A stretch of DNA of 64,000 nucleotides from Anastatus disparis. Taxonomy: Eukaryota; Arthropoda; Insecta; Hymenoptera; Eupelmidae. Shown here piece after piece: positions 62,060 through 64,000 of this stretch. The notes under the pieces are model-generated. The model saw only the letters and a list, made by a program, of their open reading frames with translations, searched no databases and was not told where the DNA came from. Positions within the stretch are counted from its first letter, which is position 1. Each line of letters opens with the position of its first letter. The translations under genes were made by a program, and so were the position numbers. The stretch is taken from the NCBI GenBank assembly GCA_017163975.1, contig JAFFSR010000229.1, positions 10,434,001 through 10,498,000 on the forward strand, given 5' to 3'.

Positions 62060-62578
62060 TATTTAAATTTAAGAATAATGTAATATACGAACAATTTTAA
62101 AATTTTAAAAACTTAACCTAGAAATAATTAATTAATATTCAAATTTATAAATTAATATATCTTTTATAATAATTTATTTGACAAATAATCACAATTGTTA
62201 TTTTTATAAAAAATATTTTAACAATGAATAAAATAAAATTTGTTACTGTAAGATTTGTTATATTCTTAACTCGTTATCAACAATAAAACTTTATCATACA
62301 CGTGTGAGAAAAAACACTTGCTGTTTTGACCTTTGTTTACATACAATGTGTATCACGTGCGTATGCGCGCAATGTCTAAATTGAATGAATGGGATATTTC
62401 TATTCTATAACCTCAAAATGTATATTTTTTTAGAGCGATTGCGCAACCCGGCTGAATAAAATGTGAAATTCATTGAAGTTAAAAATATTTTTTAACTTAC
62501 CTTGTATAATATTATTCTTAGTTATTCAGCATTACGTCGTGCCATTTTACTTAAAACAGTCTTACGACAGCAGTCACG
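62060..62578 (+). other. MVD 3' UTR and ACOT13 promoter region
   Basis: Candidate MVD poly(A) signals AATAAA lie at 62227-62237 and 62282-62287. The rest is a GC-richer block with CACGTG (about 62354) followed by GTATGCGCGCA (NRF1-like), a plausible promoter for the next gene. Confidence 0.5.
62227..62237 (+). terminator. Candidate poly(A) signal of MVD
   Basis: Two overlapping AATAAA hexamers lie about 170 bases after the MVD stop, before the GC-richer promoter block of the next gene. Confidence 0.5.
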
Positions 62579-63288
62579 ATGTCAACCATCAAAGTTGCGG
62601 AGTTCATTAAAACAATTTTCGATAAAACACGAAATTCTAATACTTTTGGTCGATGTCTTAAAAATGTAAGTAAAAATGTTTTGATGATTATTGATCATAG
62701 TTTTAAATGTAAATAAATTTTTTAATTTACAATTGAAGCAACAATTTTTTTACTGACATTAATTTTATAAAGTCAGTATGCAAATAATAATTTTATTCAA
62801 ATTTTTTTCCTGTATTGTTAATGATAAAAAATTTTATAGGTAAGTCTCATATCTGCTGACAATGGGACATGTAAAGCTGAATTAACAGTTGACGAAGAGC
62901 ATTTGAATTATGGAGGAACATTACATGGTGGTTTTACTAGTACTCTTGTTGATTGCATTTCTACTTACGCTTTAATGAGTACTAAATCTGGACTTCCTGG
63001 TGTCTCAGTAGACTTGCATGTTACGTAAGTGGGATTTTAATTTGAGAAAGAAAAGAACACTTTTCATTTTATTTAATTTAAAAATATTTTTATTCATTAT
63101 AAAATCTTAATACTTATAATTGATGGCACAGGTTTTTAAAAGCAGCATTTCCAGGAGATGTGATATCTATTGACGCAAGGACTATCAAAGCCGGTAGAAC
63201 TTTAGCTTTCCTTGAAGTTGAACTCTCAAAGAAAAATGATGGTGCAATTATTGCACGTGGTGTACATACTAAATTTATTGGTACATAA
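62579..63288 (+). CDS. ACOT13: Acyl-coenzyme A thioesterase 13 (hotdog fold, THEM2-like)
   Basis: This enzyme hydrolyses medium- and long-chain fatty acyl-CoA to free fatty acid and CoA; the mammalian protein is mainly mitochondrial and works as a tetramer. Three exons (62579-62665, 62840-63024, 63132-63288) with GT/AG junctions in phase give 142 aa (human 140). Motifs of the PaaI/THEM2 hotdog family are EEHLNYGGTLHGG (with the conserved Asn and His-Gly-Gly), STLVDCISTYAL (with the catalytic Asp), GVSVDLHVTF (with the conserved Ser), PGDVISIDARTIKAGRTLAF, and IARGVHTKFIG at the end. The start is the first ATG after a GC-richer leader. No cleavable targeting sequence is obvious; the N-terminal helix (VAEFIKTIFDKT) is as in the family. 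It follows MVD by about 520 bases on the same strand. Confidence 0.96.
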
Positions 63289-63916
63289 GGTTTAATTTTA
63301 ATATTTGTTCGATAGCATAATGTTGAATACAAGCATTGACTTATTTATGTACATACATAGTGTAAAGTAAAAATTAATTTATACTAATTTATTTGTATAA
63401 AATTGCTACAGAATAATTACTTTTGTCTTTTTTTCTCACATTAAGATTTTAAGTTAAAATTTAATCCAAAAGGAAAAAAGTTCGGCAGTAAAGCTTATAC
63501 TGTAATCTTAATGTAGAATATTTCACTAAAAATAATAACAATGAATAACTTATATTTAATATAATTTTTTAGATAATTTTGGTGAAATTTCAGTGTGTAT
63601 GTAGTTTAATTTATTCCTGTTTTGTATATATGAATTTAGTTTTCAATTACTTTTAGTAAAATATTCTATGATTCTATTGGTATGACAATTTGTTTGAGCA
63701 AAGGGGTGTCTAAATACATAAATGCAAAATCCATAGATCCAAATCCATAATTTATAAACTTTTAAACCTAAAATCCATAAAATCCAAACTCATAGAACCA
63801 AAAGCCATTAAATCAAAATCCGTTGAAACAGAATTTTTGAATCTAAAGTTTATCCATTATCCTAAATGCACCCGTATATGATTTATGAAATCTGCAAAGC
63901 AATGATGACATAAAAT
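63289..63916. other. Convergent 3' region between ACOT13 and the right-edge gene
   Basis: The 3' ends of two converging genes share about 630 bases. No clear plus-strand AATAAA is present for ACOT13. Minus-strand AATAAA hexamers occur near 63389 and 63610. A degenerate short repeat lies at 63724-63835. Confidence 0.5.
63724..63835. repeat. Degenerate tandem repeat of an AAATCCAtaaa-type unit
   Basis: Variants of AAATCCATA / AAATCCAAA / AAGCCATTAAATC recur about seven times with irregular spacing of 12-24 bases. It looks like a decayed minisatellite in the shared 3' region. Confidence 0.5.
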
Positions 63917-64000
63917 CTAATTAGACTTTTTCACTTCGTTGAGCATATGTTTCATTTCTTCAATACGATTACTCAAATCTCTCAAAACTCTGCTGACTTT
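63917..64000 (-). CDS. C-terminal fragment of an unrecognised minus-strand protein
   Basis: The frame is open from the right edge to TAG at 63917-63919. The last 27 residues include RVLRDLSNRIEEMKHMLNEV and end KKSN. The heptad-like spacing of Leu, Ile and Met suggests a terminal coiled coil. The gene would converge on ACOT13. It is too short to identify, and the frame could in principle be chance, though its codon composition is better than that of the neighbouring AT-rich sequence. Confidence 0.45.
   Translation of the reverse strand, partial: KVSRVLRDLSNRIEEMKHMLNEVKKSN

Noticed and set aside
1..64000. CRISPR arrays, bacterial operons, rRNA genes, viral genes
   Set aside because: No regularly spaced repeats, no prokaryotic gene organisation, no rRNA-like or viral coding sequence was seen. 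The primer binding site at 24628 is the only retroelement trace and has no coding sequence attached.

Overview
The window looks like a piece of a strongly AT-rich insect genome. It has GT/AG-spliced genes with short conserved exons, very long introns full of homopolymer runs, tRNA-derived SINEs, small inverted-repeat elements and (TA)n microsatellites. The style of the protein matches fits a hymenopteran, perhaps a parasitoid wasp, but that placement is inference. No bacterial, CRISPR or viral coding features are seen.

The left and centre (6,150 to 35,537, with 5' leader exons probably reaching 51-56 kb) are one minus-strand gene, the insect orthologue of NOS1AP/CAPON. Ten coding exons were joined by hand with every splice phase consistent, giving 635 codons: an N-terminal PTB domain, a coiled coil, a low-complexity linker and a conserved acidic/ELPRLL tail. 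A second start exon (21,013-21,297) splices in phase to the same exon 5 and would give a form without most of the PTB domain; another possible start lies at 26,960. A partial unrecognised minus-strand gene has one exon at 3,174-3,359 and runs off the left edge.

The right end (59.7-63.3 kb) is compact and plus-strand. Mevalonate diphosphate decarboxylase (MVD; eight exons, 384 aa) is followed by a hotdog-fold acyl-CoA thioesterase (ACOT13/THEM2; three exons, 142 aa). The C-terminus of another minus-strand gene enters at the right edge, convergent with ACOT13. MVD makes isopentenyl diphosphate from mevalonate; ACOT13 acts on fatty acyl-CoA. They are neighbours, with no evidence of joint function.

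The large introns hold four copies of one tRNA-headed SINE, three members of a MITE-like family (two clear, one doubtful), a diverged 420-bp tandem duplication with a preserved GGTCAAG/CCACGTG module, a tRNA-Lys primer-binding-site relic of an LTR retrotransposon, and several hairpins. The most interesting observations are the PTB-skipping NOS1AP start, a predicted 81-codon overlapping upstream ORF in the NOS1AP mRNA, and the duplicated E-box module. No wholly new system was found.
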